Source: an uncultured Deferribacterales bacterium (GTDB lineage Bacteria; Chrysiogenota; Deferribacteres; Deferribacterales; Mucispirillaceae). Taken from it: a DNA stretch of 44,745 nt. The notes below the pieces were generated by a model. That model searched no databases and was not told the DNA's origin. It worked only from the letters and a program-made list of their open reading frames with translations. A program made the translations under genes and the position numbers. The stretch lies in contig CANTXF010000011.1 in the NCBI GenBank assembly GCA_947853665.1, positions 1 to 44,745 of the forward strand, written 5' to 3'. Positions 32,850-41,495 of the stretch are shown here, piece by piece; within the stretch, counting starts at the first letter, position 1, and every line of letters begins with the position of its first letter.

Positions 32850-33800
32850 TTATTTTCCTTTTGCGTCTGCGGCGCCTGCAAGCGCTTTGACGATGGTGTC
32901 TATATTGTGCGTCATTGTTTCTATGTATCCGGGCGTTTCCCCGGAGCGGTTAATCAGAACGTCAGTATAGAGGGTTCCGCCTATTTTCACGTCGTATCCG
33001 GAAGCCCTTAAGGCCGCCTGCAGGGTAAGCATGTTCCTGGGCGGGACGGACGCTTCTGTAAACACGACCTTCACGTTGTTTTTTATAATATAGTCGGAAA
33101 GCCTGGAGACGTCCGCCTGGGATATTTCGTAATCCGCGTCCGCTCCCTGGAGGGCGGCCGTGCGGAAGCCGTAAGCCCGGCCGAAATAGTCGAAAGCGTC
33201 GTGTACCGTTATGAGCACTCTTTTTTCTTCCGGGATTTTTTCGGCGCTTTCCCTTATATATCTGTCCAGATCCTGGAGCTTCATAAGGTATAATTCTTCG
33301 TTCTGCCTGTATATGCGTTCGTTTACCGGGCTTATTTTTACGAGAGTATCGGTAATGTGGGAAACGGCCTTTATCCACAGCCTTACGTCCGTCCAGAAGT
33401 GAGGGTTGAAGCCGCCGCGCAGTGAGCCGTCCGGCATAAGGTCGCTTTTTTCCAGGCCGGAGGAGACCATGACGGCCGGTATGCTGCCGTCTATTTTTTT
33501 CAGCACGTCCTGAAGCCTTCCTTCAAGGTAAAGGCCGTTATAAAAGATGATATCGGAATCTGCCAGACGTATTATATCGTGTTCGTTGGCTCCGTAGGCA
33601 TGGGGGCCGCTTCCTCCGCGGGTCATCATGGAGACGGTTACGAAATCGTTTCCCACGCTGGAGGCGGCGTCTGCTATTATTTCCGTCGTGGCCGTTACTC
33701 TGGGGCGGTAGCTTCCCGGCCTGGAAAGGTCTTTGCAGGCCTGTATCAGAAAAAACGATGCCAGTACAGTAACGATAATGGACGCGCGGCGTTTAAGCAT
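32850..33800 (-). CDS. Metal-binding lipoprotein of the ABC transporter (TroA/ZnuA family)
   Basis: The 316-residue protein has a signal sequence ending in F-L-I-Q-A-C22, compatible with lipidation and anchoring at the membrane. Cluster A-1 metal ligands can be placed at H67, H134, H200 and D280, close to the H/H/H/D set of TroA. A Glu in third place would point to manganese-type proteins such as PsaA; the His here favours zinc or mixed Zn/Mn binding. The His-rich loop of classical ZnuA is absent. It is the first gene of the operon; ATPase and two permeases follow. A CZB chemoreceptor is transcribed divergently. Confidence 0.9.
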   Translation of the reverse strand: MLKRRASIIVTVLASFFLIQACKDLSRPGSYRPRVTATTEIIADAASSVGNDFVTVSMMTRGGSGPHAYGANEHDIIRLADSDIIFYNGLYLEGRLQDVLKKIDGSIPAVMVSSGLEKSDLMPDGSLRGGFNPHFWTDVRLWIKAVSHITDTLVKISPVNERIYRQNEELYLMKLQDLDRYIRESAEKIPEEKRVLITVHDAFDYFGRAYGFRTAALQGADADYEISQADVSRLSDYIIKNNVKVVFTEASVPPRNMLTLQAALRASGYDVKIGGTLYTDVLINRSGETPGYIETMTHNIDTIVKALAGAADAKGK

Positions 33801-34075
33801 AAGGCCACTTTATCAATTAAATATAACAACTTCAAGATAAATTGTGAAAAACGTCTCCGGTATCCGCCTGAGCGCTTACGGTGTTATCCATGAGCCGTTT
33901 AGGATATGTTTAAATATGCCGGCCAATCGTATAACGCCATTATAAGCGTAACCATTTACGAATATTTTACTTTACTTTTATCAAATTAATATATAGGATA
34001 TTTGTGTAACAATACGTTTATGCGTTTGCGCGGTGGCCTCAGGGTTATTTTATCAAATAATGGTGAGGTTTTGCT
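33801..34075. promoter_or_regulatory. Divergent intergenic region with three TTTATCAA-type motifs
   Basis: TTTATCAATTAA (33809-33820), TTTATCAAATTAA (33977-33989) and TTTATCAAATAA (34049-34060) lie between the troA-like gene and the chemoreceptor gene. The last is about 15 bases before ATG 34076, next to its GTGAGG ribosome-binding site. They could be binding sites of a metal or other regulator; AT-richness makes chance similarity possible. No clear sigma-70 pair was identified for either gene. Confidence 0.35.
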
Positions 34076-35575
34076 ATGTCTCTTTCAGACAAAACAGTCT
34101 GCCTTATATCTTTCGCTGCCTCCTTTGCAGCTTTTGCGGCCGTTATTTTCTGCCCGTGGTTTCCCGTATGGGCCAAATGCCTTATGGGGCTTGCCGCCGT
34201 TGCCGTAAATATGTTTGTATTGCGGCTTTACGTTTCCAGAATCAAACGGGCCGATGACGTTGTTTCTTTTATATCTAATGGTTCCGGTGGCTTGGATGTA
34301 ACCAGAAGGATATGCTCCGACGCTGGTGGCAGGCTGGGAAGTCTGCTGGGCAGTATTGATAGATGTTTGGATTATGTGAACGACAATTCCTTCCAGACTT
34401 TAAAGATAGTCGTGGAGGCCGGGGAAAAAGGTCTTTTTCTTACCAACGCCGTAGTGGACGTAAAAAACGCCGCATTTAAGAACAAGGAGCTTAATGTCTC
34501 CATTGCTCAGGTGGAGAAGGAAATGATCTCCGCCATAGCCAATATCGCCCAGAATACGTCCAACATAAGCGTCAAAGCCAAGGAGACCGTGGATATTACC
34601 TCTAAAGGTATGGATTTGATGTCCACCGCCAGGGATTTCAGCGAATCCATGCGCGCAGAAATCGCCTCCCTTAACACAAGGATAGGCTCGCTCAACGAAA
34701 GCGCCCAGCAGATAGGGCAGGTTATAGGCGTTATCGGCGAAATTTCCGACCAGACGAACTTACTGGCCCTTAACGCTGCCATAGAGGCGGCAAGGGCCGG
34801 GGAGGCTGGCAGAGGCTTTGCCGTTGTGGCAGACGAGGTGAGAAAGCTGGCGGAAAAAACGATGAAATCCACTTCCGAAATAGTGGATACGGTAAAGGGT
34901 ATGCGCGACAGTATCAACGAGGTGTCCGTTATGGCAGGCAGGGTAACGGACGTCCTTTCGGAGCAGCGGGTCGCCATAGAGGACTCTTATAAAAGCTTCG
35001 ACGATATAACCGACTCGGTAAAAGAGCTGGATTCCAGCATAAACGAAATACTCGTGGCCACGGAGGAGCAGAATTCCGTAAGCCAGACCATAAGCGAGAG
35101 CATAAGCATTATCAATGAAGAATCCGGCATAATATTCGACAGGGTACAGTCCCTGAGGGAAAATTTATCCGCCATGATGTCCGTGATGGGCGAGCTGGAA
35201 ACTAAATACGTGCAGAGCAGGTACAGCAACGCCAACGCGGTTTTTATTTCCGCCAAGGTCGCCCACCTGGCCTTTATGCGCAAGGTTCTCACGGCTTACA
35301 GTACCGGGACTCCCGTTTCGCTGCCGGATCACACCAAATGTAATTTCGGCCTGTTTTTTTACGGCGACGGCATGAACGCCTATAAAAACGACCCGGATTA
35401 TATGGCAATAGAGCAGCCCCATAAAATGGTGCATGAGCTGGGCTTAAAGGTTATGAGCGCTATCGCCTCCGAAAGCTGCGGCGAGGGCAGGTGCTCGGAA
35501 GATATGCGCAGGCTTGAGAACACGGTAAACGAGCTTTTGGGCCTTCTGGACAGATTAATAGAAAAATACAAGTAA
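34076..35575 (+). CDS. Methyl-accepting chemotaxis protein with C-terminal zinc-binding (CZB) domain
   Basis: The 499-residue receptor has two N-terminal membrane helices (about 9-27 and 33-53) with almost no periplasmic loop, so its input is not a periplasmic domain. The signalling hairpin, E222[26 protein letters not shown], is perfect for the MCP family. Residues about 390-495 form a CZB domain: H397, H419-T-K-C422-N-F-G, and H449-K-M-V-H453 supply the His and Cys of the zinc site. CZB domains sense zinc availability or oxidants through the cysteine. The gene is divergent from a zinc/manganese-type uptake operon. GAGG precedes ATG 34076. Confidence 0.93.
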   Translation: MSLSDKTVCLISFAASFAAFAAVIFCPWFPVWAKCLMGLAAVAVNMFVLRLYVSRIKRADDVVSFISNGSGGLDVTRRICSDAGGRLGSLLGSIDRCLDYVNDNSFQTLKIVVEAGEKGLFLTNAVVDVKNAAFKNKELNVSIAQVEKEMISAIANIAQNTSNISVKAKETVDITSKGMDLMSTARDFSESMRAEIASLNTRIGSLNESAQQIGQVIGVIGEISDQTNLLALNAAIEAARAGEAGRGFAVVADEVRKLAEKTMKSTSEIVDTVKGMRDSINEVSVMAGRVTDVLSEQRVAIEDSYKSFDDITDSVKELDSSINEILVATEEQNSVSQTISESISIINEESGIIFDRVQSLRENLSAMMSVMGELETKYVQSRYSNANAVFISAKVAHLAFMRKVLTAYSTGTPVSLPDHTKCNFGLFFYGDGMNAYKNDPDYMAIEQPHKMVHELGLKVMSAIASESCGEGRCSEDMRRLENTVNELLGLLDRLIEKYK

Positions 35576-35644
35576 AGGCGCAGGCTTTTTTAAGGCCGTC
35601 AAAACGGCTCCGCCCGGCCTTAAACGTTTCTTTAAAAAATCGCC

Positions 35645-35668
35645 GCCCGGCTTTAAGCCGGGCTTTTT
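35645..35668. terminator. Terminator between chemoreceptor and dipeptidase genes
   Basis: GCCCGGCT and AGCCGGGC form an 8-bp stem with a 3-base loop followed by TTTTT on the plus strand; the minus strand also has a T-run. A weaker TTAAGGCC/GGCCTTAA pair lies at 35595-35624. Confidence 0.8.
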
Positions 35669-35675
35669 GCGTATT

Positions 35676-37076
35676 TTAAAGGCCGTTTAGCCTGTAAAGG
35701 GCTTCGCCGTATATTTTAGCCGCCGTTTTTAAGGTTTCAAGGCTTATATGCTCGTTTTCGCCGTGAGCCAGCTCCGGGCTTCCCGGCATAAGGGCCCCGT
35801 AGGTTACCGCGTTGGGGAAAGCCTTGCAGTACGTTCCTCCGCCTATGGTAAAGGCTTTTCCCTTTTCTCCCGAAACGCTTTCGTAAGCGTCCAGAAGGGC
35901 TTTTATCTCGGCCGTATCGGCCGGTATGTAAAAGGCTTTTTTATGTGAGTTTACCTGAAGCAGCATGCCCAGCTTTTTCGCCGTCAGCCGGGCTGCTTCT
36001 TCCATTTCGTCCGGGTTCGCCGTAACGGGGTAGCGCATATCGAAGCGTATTATCAAATCCTTGCCGTCCGAATTTATCATGGCGGCGTTCAGGGTAAGAG
36101 GCCCGGATATTTCGTCCGACAGGGCTATGCCCAGAGAGCGGCCGTCCGTTTCGTTTTTAAGGAAGCCGGAGGCGGAGCGTATCCAGCGCATCAGTTCGTT
36201 CGGCACGAAATCTATTTCGGAGAGAATTTCAAGAAGCGCCTGTATAGCGTTTTTACCTTTTTCCGGGTGCATTGCGTGGGCCGAAAGGCCCGACGCCTTC
36301 ACTTCAAGAAATCCGTCTTTATACGACGTATGAATACGCGGGTCGTTTATTTTTTCAAGGGCTATTTCCACCTTTGCGGTATTGCCGGAAAAATACGCCC
36401 AGGCGGAGTCGGGCACCACGTTGAATCTTGAGCCGCCCTTCAGCCCCAAAAGCTTAACCGGCCCCGGTGCGGACTGGGCGAAAGAGCGCTTGAGAGAAAA
36501 CTGCAGTATGCCTTTTTCCCCGTTTATAAGGGGAAAGGAAGCGTCGGGAGAAAAGGAGAAAGAGGGCGTCTCTTCCGTTTCCAGGTATCTGTTTACGCAC
36601 CGGAAGGACGTTTCCTCATCCAGCCCGGCTATAAGCCTGAATCTGGCGTTCAGCTTTTCGCCGGAATCCTTAAGGGCTTTCATGGCGTAAAGGGCCGCTG
36701 CCGCCGGGCCTTTGTCGTCCTCCGAGCCTCTGCCGTAAATGGCCCCGTCTTTTATTTCTCCGCCGAAGGGGGGAGTCGTCCATTTTTCCGGGTCGCCTTC
36801 GGGCACTGTGTCAAGATGGGCCAGTACGCCGTAGAGCTTTTCCCCGGAGCCAATTTCCGCCCATCCTATCATATTATCGATATTTTTAGTGCGGAAGCCG
36901 AAAGACTCCGCTTTGGAGAGAAACGCTTTAAGACATTCGGCGGGGCCCTTTCCCAGAGGATATTCCGGGCCGGGGTCCTTTTTTCCGCACACGGATTTTA
37001 TCCTTATCAGATTGGCCGTGAAGGCCGTTTGCTCCTTGAAACAGCTTTCTATGAGACCGCTTATTTTTTCGTTCAT
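35676..37076 (-). CDS. M20 family dipeptidase (PepV/Sapep-like)
   Basis: The 466-residue enzyme has the metal-site motifs of M20 peptidases: H-L-D-T-V-P-E-G-D at about 87-95, I-Y-G-R-G-S-E-D-D-K-G-P, G-L-D-E-E-T-S-F-R-C, F-S-P-D-A-S-F-P-L and A-H-G-E-N-E-H-I near the end. These are the PepV/Sapep pattern, so it should cleave dipeptides in the cytoplasm with bound zinc or manganese. There is no signal peptide. AAGGAG is 7 bases before the ATG. It is monocistronic, convergent with the chemoreceptor and divergent from purL. Confidence 0.92.
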   Translation of the reverse strand: MNEKISGLIESCFKEQTAFTANLIRIKSVCGKKDPGPEYPLGKGPAECLKAFLSKAESFGFRTKNIDNMIGWAEIGSGEKLYGVLAHLDTVPEGDPEKWTTPPFGGEIKDGAIYGRGSEDDKGPAAAALYAMKALKDSGEKLNARFRLIAGLDEETSFRCVNRYLETEETPSFSFSPDASFPLINGEKGILQFSLKRSFAQSAPGPVKLLGLKGGSRFNVVPDSAWAYFSGNTAKVEIALEKINDPRIHTSYKDGFLEVKASGLSAHAMHPEKGKNAIQALLEILSEIDFVPNELMRWIRSASGFLKNETDGRSLGIALSDEISGPLTLNAAMINSDGKDLIIRFDMRYPVTANPDEMEEAARLTAKKLGMLLQVNSHKKAFYIPADTAEIKALLDAYESVSGEKGKAFTIGGGTYCKAFPNAVTYGALMPGSPELAHGENEHISLETLKTAAKIYGEALYRLNGL

Positions 37077-37308
37077 TTTACAGGCTCCTTTTTACGCAAT
37101 ATAATTAATATGTCCTTTCCGGTCAAGCGGGCTTGTAAGGAAAGAGTTTTTATAGTAATCTGATTTTTTCGCCGCGGTCCTGAAGCCGGGCGGCGGCGTT
37201 AATAAGGCGGCTCCATTTTTTTAGGCGCGGAGCCTGTCTTAACCGGTACTTTCTGCCTGAAATTATCCGTATCTGCGGATAGCCGCAAAAATATATAAGG
37301 AGTTTTCA
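37077..37308 (+). promoter_or_regulatory. Divergent leader region upstream of purL
   Basis: Candidate plus-strand promoter elements are TTGTAA (37133-37138) and a weak TAATCT (37156-37161) at 17-base spacing. Two small hairpins follow: GGCTCC/GGAGCC (37209-37234) and TATCCG/CGGATA (about 37264-37281). The motifs of a purine riboswitch are not seen. AAGGAG lies 6 bases before ATG 37309. Confidence 0.3.
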
Positions 37309-40300
37309 ATGTCTGTCCGGCGCGTTTACGTTGTAAAGAGAAAAGAGCACGCTGTGGAAGCGGGCGGCCTTCTTACGGCCCTGCGGGAAAATCTTGGCAT
37401 AGACGGCCTTGAGGATCTTGAAATATTAAACAGATACGATATAGAGGGCCTTTCCGAAAAGGAGCTGGAGCCTCTTTTAAACACCGTTTTCGCAGAGCCT
37501 ATGGTGGACGACCTTTATATTGAGGATTATCCTTTTTCAGAAGGCTCGTATTTCGCCGTGGAATATCTGCCCGGCCAGTACGACCAGCGCTCCGACAGCG
37601 CTGAGCAGTGCGCCATGGTAATGACCGGCGTGGGAAACGTGCGTGTGCGCAGCGCCAAAGTGTACGTTCTTAAAGGCGGCCTGCCGGAGGGCGCTCTTGA
37701 AACCGTGAAAAACTATATAATAAACCGCATAGACCAGAGAGAAGCGTCTATGGAGAAGCCGGCCACTCTGGAAATAAAATCCCCCGTTCCGGCTCCCGTG
37801 CCTTATATAGATGGCTTTTGCCGCCTTGAGGACGGAGAGCTGGACGCTTTTATCGCAAAATGGGGCCTTGCCATGAGCCGGGACGATTTGAAAACCGTCC
37901 GCTCCTACTTCCGCGACGGGGAAAAGCGCGACCCTACGGAAACGGAAATAAGGCTGCTCGACACATACTGGTCCGACCATTGCCGCCATACCACGTTCAA
38001 TACCGTCCTTACCGCGGTAAAAGCCGCGGATGGCCCTTACAGGGAAATATTCGACAGGGCTCTGGCCCGGTATCTCGAAATGAGAAAGGACGTTTACGGC
38101 GAAAAAAGCGCCGGTAAGCCTGTAACCCTTATGGATATGGCGGTAATAAACGCTAAATACGCCAGGAAGCACGGTTTTCTGGATAATCTGGAAATAAGCA
38201 GCGAGAATAACGCCTGCTCAGTGGAAGTGGACGTGGAAACGGATTCCGGCACGGAGCGCTGGCTGCTTCAGTTTAAGAACGAGACCCACAACCACCCTAC
38301 GGAAATAGAGCCTTACGGCGGGGCCGCCACCTGCCTGGGGGGAGCCATAAGAGACCCGCTTTCCGGCAGGGCCTACGTTTATCAGGCCATGAGGATAACC
38401 GGCTCCGGAGACCCGAGAGAGCCGGTTTCGGAAACAATGGAGGGAAAGCTGGCCCAGCGTAAGATAACCAGAGAGGCCGCCAGGGGCTTTTCCTCTTACG
38501 GCAACCAGATAGGGCTCGCCACGGGATACGTTCAGGAATTTTATCACGAGGGTTTTAAGGCCAAAAGGCTCGAAGCCGGGGCCGTCATAGGCGCGGTTAA
38601 GAAGGACCGGGTTATAAGGCGGGAGCCGGCTCCGGGAGATGCTGTTATTCTTGTCGGCGGCAGAACGGGACGTGACGGCATAGGCGGAGCCACAGGCTCG
38701 TCCAAAGAGCACGACCTTTCTTCCATAGAGGTGTGCGGAGCGGAGGTCCAGAAGGGCAACGCCCCGGAAGAACACAAAATCCAGAGGCTTTTCCGAAAAA
38801 AACAAGTGTCTCTTATGATAAAAAAATGCAACGATTTCGGCGCCGGCGGCGTAGGCGTGGCCATAGGCGAGCTTGCCGACGGCCTGCTTATAGATTTGAA
38901 CGCGGTGCCTAAAAAATACGACGGCCTTTCCGGCACGGAGATAGCCATCTCCGAATCTCAGGAAAGGATGGCGGTAGTGGTTTCCCCGGAAAACGCGGAT
39001 AAATTTATAGCCGAATGCGGCGCGGAAAACCTGGAAGCCACCGTCGTGGCCCGGGTAACGGGAGACCGCAGGCTCCGCATGATACACGACGGGCGTACGA
39101 TAGCCGATATTTCAAGGGATTTTCTCGACACGGCGGGAGCTGGACGTTATCAGGAAGCGCTGCTTGAAAGCCCTTCCGGGCCGGGCCCTCTTGGAGGGTA
39201 CGTCAGGTACTCCTCTTTTATGGAGGCGGCCGGAAATATACTTGCCGACCTTTCCGTATGCTCCCAGAAAGGGCTTGTGGAAATGTTCGATTCCACTATA
39301 GGCGCTTCGAGCGTTCTTATGCCTTTCGGCGGCGGAACGGGCAATACGCCGGCGGAGTATATGGCGGCGAAATTCCCGGTGGAAGGCTCCGGCACATCCA
39401 CCATATCCGTAATGGCTTCCGGCTACGACCCTTATATAAGCTCCTGGAGCCCTTTCCACGGAGGCATGTACGCCGTGCTTGAATCTGCCGCGAAGGTCGT
39501 GGCCGCGGGAGCCAGGCTTTCCGACGTGCGGCTTTCCCTTCAGGAATATTTCGAGCGTTTGGGCAGCGACCCTGCCAAATGGGGCAAACCTGCCGCCGCC
39601 CTTCTCGGCGCTGTAACGGCTCAGGACGGACTGGGCCTTGCAGCCATAGGGGGCAAAGACAGTATGTCCGGCACATTCCGGGATAAAAAAACGGGAGCGG
39701 ATATTAACGTGCCCCCCACGCTTATCTCTTTTGCCGTGGCTCCTTCCTCCGCCTTAAGAGTCGTTTCGCCGGAGTTTAAAGGGCCGGGGAGAAAGATATA
39801 TCTTATAAAAACCGGTATAGGAGAGGGCTTTATTCCAGATTTCAAAGCCTTTGCTGAAAACGCCGCCTCAATTTATAAAATGGCGGAGGACGGCGTTGCC
39901 GATTCCATATATACGGTAAAAAAAGGCGGTATAGTGGAAGCCCTTTCTAAAATGGCTTTCGGAAACATGGTGGCTTTTCGTCTTGAGAACGTGGAGGCCG
40001 GGGAGCTTGCCGCGCCTCTTTACGGCAGCTTTATCGTGGCCGCCGGAGGGCTTTTCGACCTTAAAGGCGTTAAAAACGCAGTGCTGATAGGCGAAACCAT
40101 AGAAGGAAGCGTAGTTGAGTATAATGACGAGCGGATACCCCTGGACAGCCTTCTTAAAATATGGAGCGAGCCGCTGGAAAGCGTTTTTCCCTCCAGAGGG
40201 CCTTCTCCCAGCGGCCGGGCTTTTAAAGCGGATTATTCCAGCCGCAGTTCTCTTAAATATTCCGGTATCCATGCCGGGCCGTCCGTGGCTCTGCTGGCCC

Positions 40301-41094
40301 TGCCCGGCACCAACTGCGAATACGACATGAAGCGTGCCTTTGAAACAGCCGGAAGCCGGGAAGTGGAACCCTTTATATTCAGGAACGGAACCGTGGAGGA
40401 GGCGGAGGAATCATGCCGCCTTTTCGCCGCTTTAATAGAAAAATCCCAGATACTGGCTTTGCCCGGCGGTTTCAGCGCGGGGGACGAACCGGAAGGCTCC
40501 GGCAAGTTTTTTGTTTCCGTGTTTAAAAACGGCTATATAAGGGACGCCGTGTCCAACCTGCTTGAAAGGAGGGACGGCCTGGCAATAGGTATATGCAACG
40601 GCTTTCAGGCTCTGCTTAAAACTGGCCTTCTTACCCGCGGCGCAATATGTGACCTTACGAAGGCCGACGCGACCCTGTCATTCAACTCCATAGGCCGCCA
40701 CGTTTCCCAGATGGTAAATATACGGGTTTCTTCCGTAAATTCTCCCTGGATGGCCTTAAAAAATATAGGGGATGTGGATATAGTGCCCGTTTCCCACGGG
40801 GAAGGGCGCTTTACCGCGTCGGAGAAGGTTCTGGACGCCCTTTTTGCCGGAGGCCAGGTGCTTTTCCAATACGCCGGGCCCGACGGAGAGCCTACTCTGG
40901 AACCTCCATTCAATCCTAACGGCTCCGAACGCGCCGTAGAGGGTATATGCTCTCCATGCGGGAGAGTTCTGGGCAAAATGGCCCATTCGGAGCGTATAGG
41001 CGATTTCGTGCATATAAACAGGGCTTACGGCAGCTTCGACCAGAAAATATTTCGGGCCGGGGTAGGGTATTTTACGGGAAACCTGGGTCGGTAA
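37309..41094 (+). CDS. purL: Phosphoribosylformylglycinamidine synthase, large fused form
   Basis: The enzyme turns FGAR into FGAM with glutamine and ATP, the fourth step of purine synthesis. This 1261-residue form contains all activities that other bacteria split into PurS, PurL and PurQ. The N-terminal about 170 residues form the PurS-like part. The synthase core follows with D-T-Y-W-S-D-H-C-R-H-T-T-F, E-T-H-N-H-P-T and G-G-A-T-G. A C-terminal glutaminase has L-A-L-P-G-T-N-C, nucleophile C1096 in G-I-C-N-G-F-Q and H1163 in S-H-G-E-G. The N-terminal style resembles the clostridial/Bacteroidetes type. It appears monocistronic, with a terminator after the stop. Confidence 0.96.
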   Translation: MSVRRVYVVKRKEHAVEAGGLLTALRENLGIDGLEDLEILNRYDIEGLSEKELEPLLNTVFAEPMVDDLYIEDYPFSEGSYFAVEYLPGQYDQRSDSAEQCAMVMTGVGNVRVRSAKVYVLKGGLPEGALETVKNYIINRIDQREASMEKPATLEIKSPVPAPVPYIDGFCRLEDGELDAFIAKWGLAMSRDDLKTVRSYFRDGEKRDPTETEIRLLDTYWSDHCRHTTFNTVLTAVKAADGPYREIFDRALARYLEMRKDVYGEKSAGKPVTLMDMAVINAKYARKHGFLDNLEISSENNACSVEVDVETDSGTERWLLQFKNETHNHPTEIEPYGGAATCLGGAIRDPLSGRAYVYQAMRITGSGDPREPVSETMEGKLAQRKITREAARGFSSYGNQIGLATGYVQEFYHEGFKAKRLEAGAVIGAVKKDRVIRREPAPGDAVILVGGRTGRDGIGGATGSSKEHDLSSIEVCGAEVQKGNAPEEHKIQRLFRKKQVSLMIKKCNDFGAGGVGVAIGELADGLLIDLNAVPKKYDGLSGTEIAISESQERMAVVVSPENADKFIAECGAENLEATVVARVTGDRRLRMIHDGRTIADISRDFLDTAGAGRYQEALLESPSGPGPLGGYVRYSSFMEAAGNILADLSVCSQKGLVEMFDSTIGASSVLMPFGGGTGNTPAEYMAAKFPVEGSGTSTISVMASGYDPYISSWSPFHGGMYAVLESAAKVVAAGARLSDVRLSLQEYFERLGSDPAKWGKPAAALLGAVTAQDGLGLAAIGGKDSMSGTFRDKKTGADINVPPTLISFAVAPSSALRVVSPEFKGPGRKIYLIKTGIGEGFIPDFKAFAENAASIYKMAEDGVADSIYTVKKGGIVEALSKMAFGNMVAFRLENVEAGELAAPLYGSFIVAAGGLFDLKGVKNAVLIGETIEGSVVEYNDERIPLDSLLKIWSEPLESVFPSRGPSPSGRAFKADYSSRSSLKYSGIHAGPSVALLALPGTNCEYDMKRAFETAGSREVEPFIFRNGTVEEAEESCRLFAALIEKSQILALPGGFSAGDEPEGSGKFFVSVFKNGYIRDAVSNLLERRDGLAIGICNGFQALLKTGLLTRGAICDLTKADATLSFNSIGRHVSQMVNIRVSSVNSPWMALKNIGDVDIVPVSHGEGRFTASEKVLDALFAGGQVLFQYAGPDGEPTLEPPFNPNGSERAVEGICSPCGRVLGKMAHSERIGDFVHINRAYGSFDQKIFRAGVGYFTGNLGR

Positions 41095-41103
41095 ACGCCA
41101 CTC

Positions 41104-41132
41104 GGCGGCTATTATTTATAAGGCCGCCTTTT
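41104..41132 (+). terminator. Terminator of purL
   Basis: GGCGGC and GCCGCC form a 6-bp stem around a 13-base AT-rich loop, followed by TTTTGTG, 9 bases after the purL stop. Confidence 0.6.
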
Positions 41133-41184
41133 GTGAATTTTATTTATCCCGGCCCTTATGTAGTATATACCAGTTTCCTTTTAT

Positions 41185-41312
41185 GCGGGCGCCTGCGGCC
41201 CGCTTAAAGCCCTGACGGGTATAAAAAACAGGCGGCTTCTTTTTTTAAGCCTCCTTTCGGAGCAGGCCGCTTCGTTATAAATATCTTTCATGCCCTTACT
41301 TCCGTCCCCTTA
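41185..41312 (-). repeat. Degenerate relative of the MITE-like repeat (copy D)
   Basis: Read on the minus strand from about 41294, ATGAAAGATATTTATAACGA and then AGCGGCCTGCTCCG match the 29796 element end at about 28 of 37 positions. Further in, CAGGGCTTTAAGCGGG resembles the CAGGGCG..TTTAAGGCGGG block of copies B and C. A GCGGGC/GCCCGC hairpin (41185-41203) lies at its far end. The other terminal repeat is not recognisable. Confidence 0.4.
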
Positions 41313-41394
41313 ACGGCGTAACTTGCAAAAAATATATTTCTATATATTTCTTTTTCATGTATAACCCTTAAGGAAATATCGGTTTTTTTGTAAT

Positions 41395-41433
41395 TTGTCT
41401 TATTTAGTAAGAAATATTTATTATCATTTCTTA
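41395..41433 (+). promoter_or_regulatory. Promoter with overlapping palindromic operator candidate before the nitronate monooxygenase gene
   Basis: TTGTCT (41395-41400) and TATTAT (41419-41424) are spaced by 18 bases. The perfect dyad TAAGAAAT-N10-ATTTCTTA (41408-41433) overlaps the -10 element, the position expected for a repressor site. The region 41313-41395 is AT-rich with nothing else recognised. Confidence 0.5.
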
Positions 41434-41495
41434 TTTTGTATGGCCAAATATACACGGTTATTTTCGCAAGATTTTTTGTTACGAGGTATTGTTTT

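Noticed and set aside
37077-37308. Purine riboswitch before purL
   Set aside because: The conserved loop sequences of guanine/adenine or PRPP/ppGpp riboswitches are not recognisable; only simple hairpins are present.
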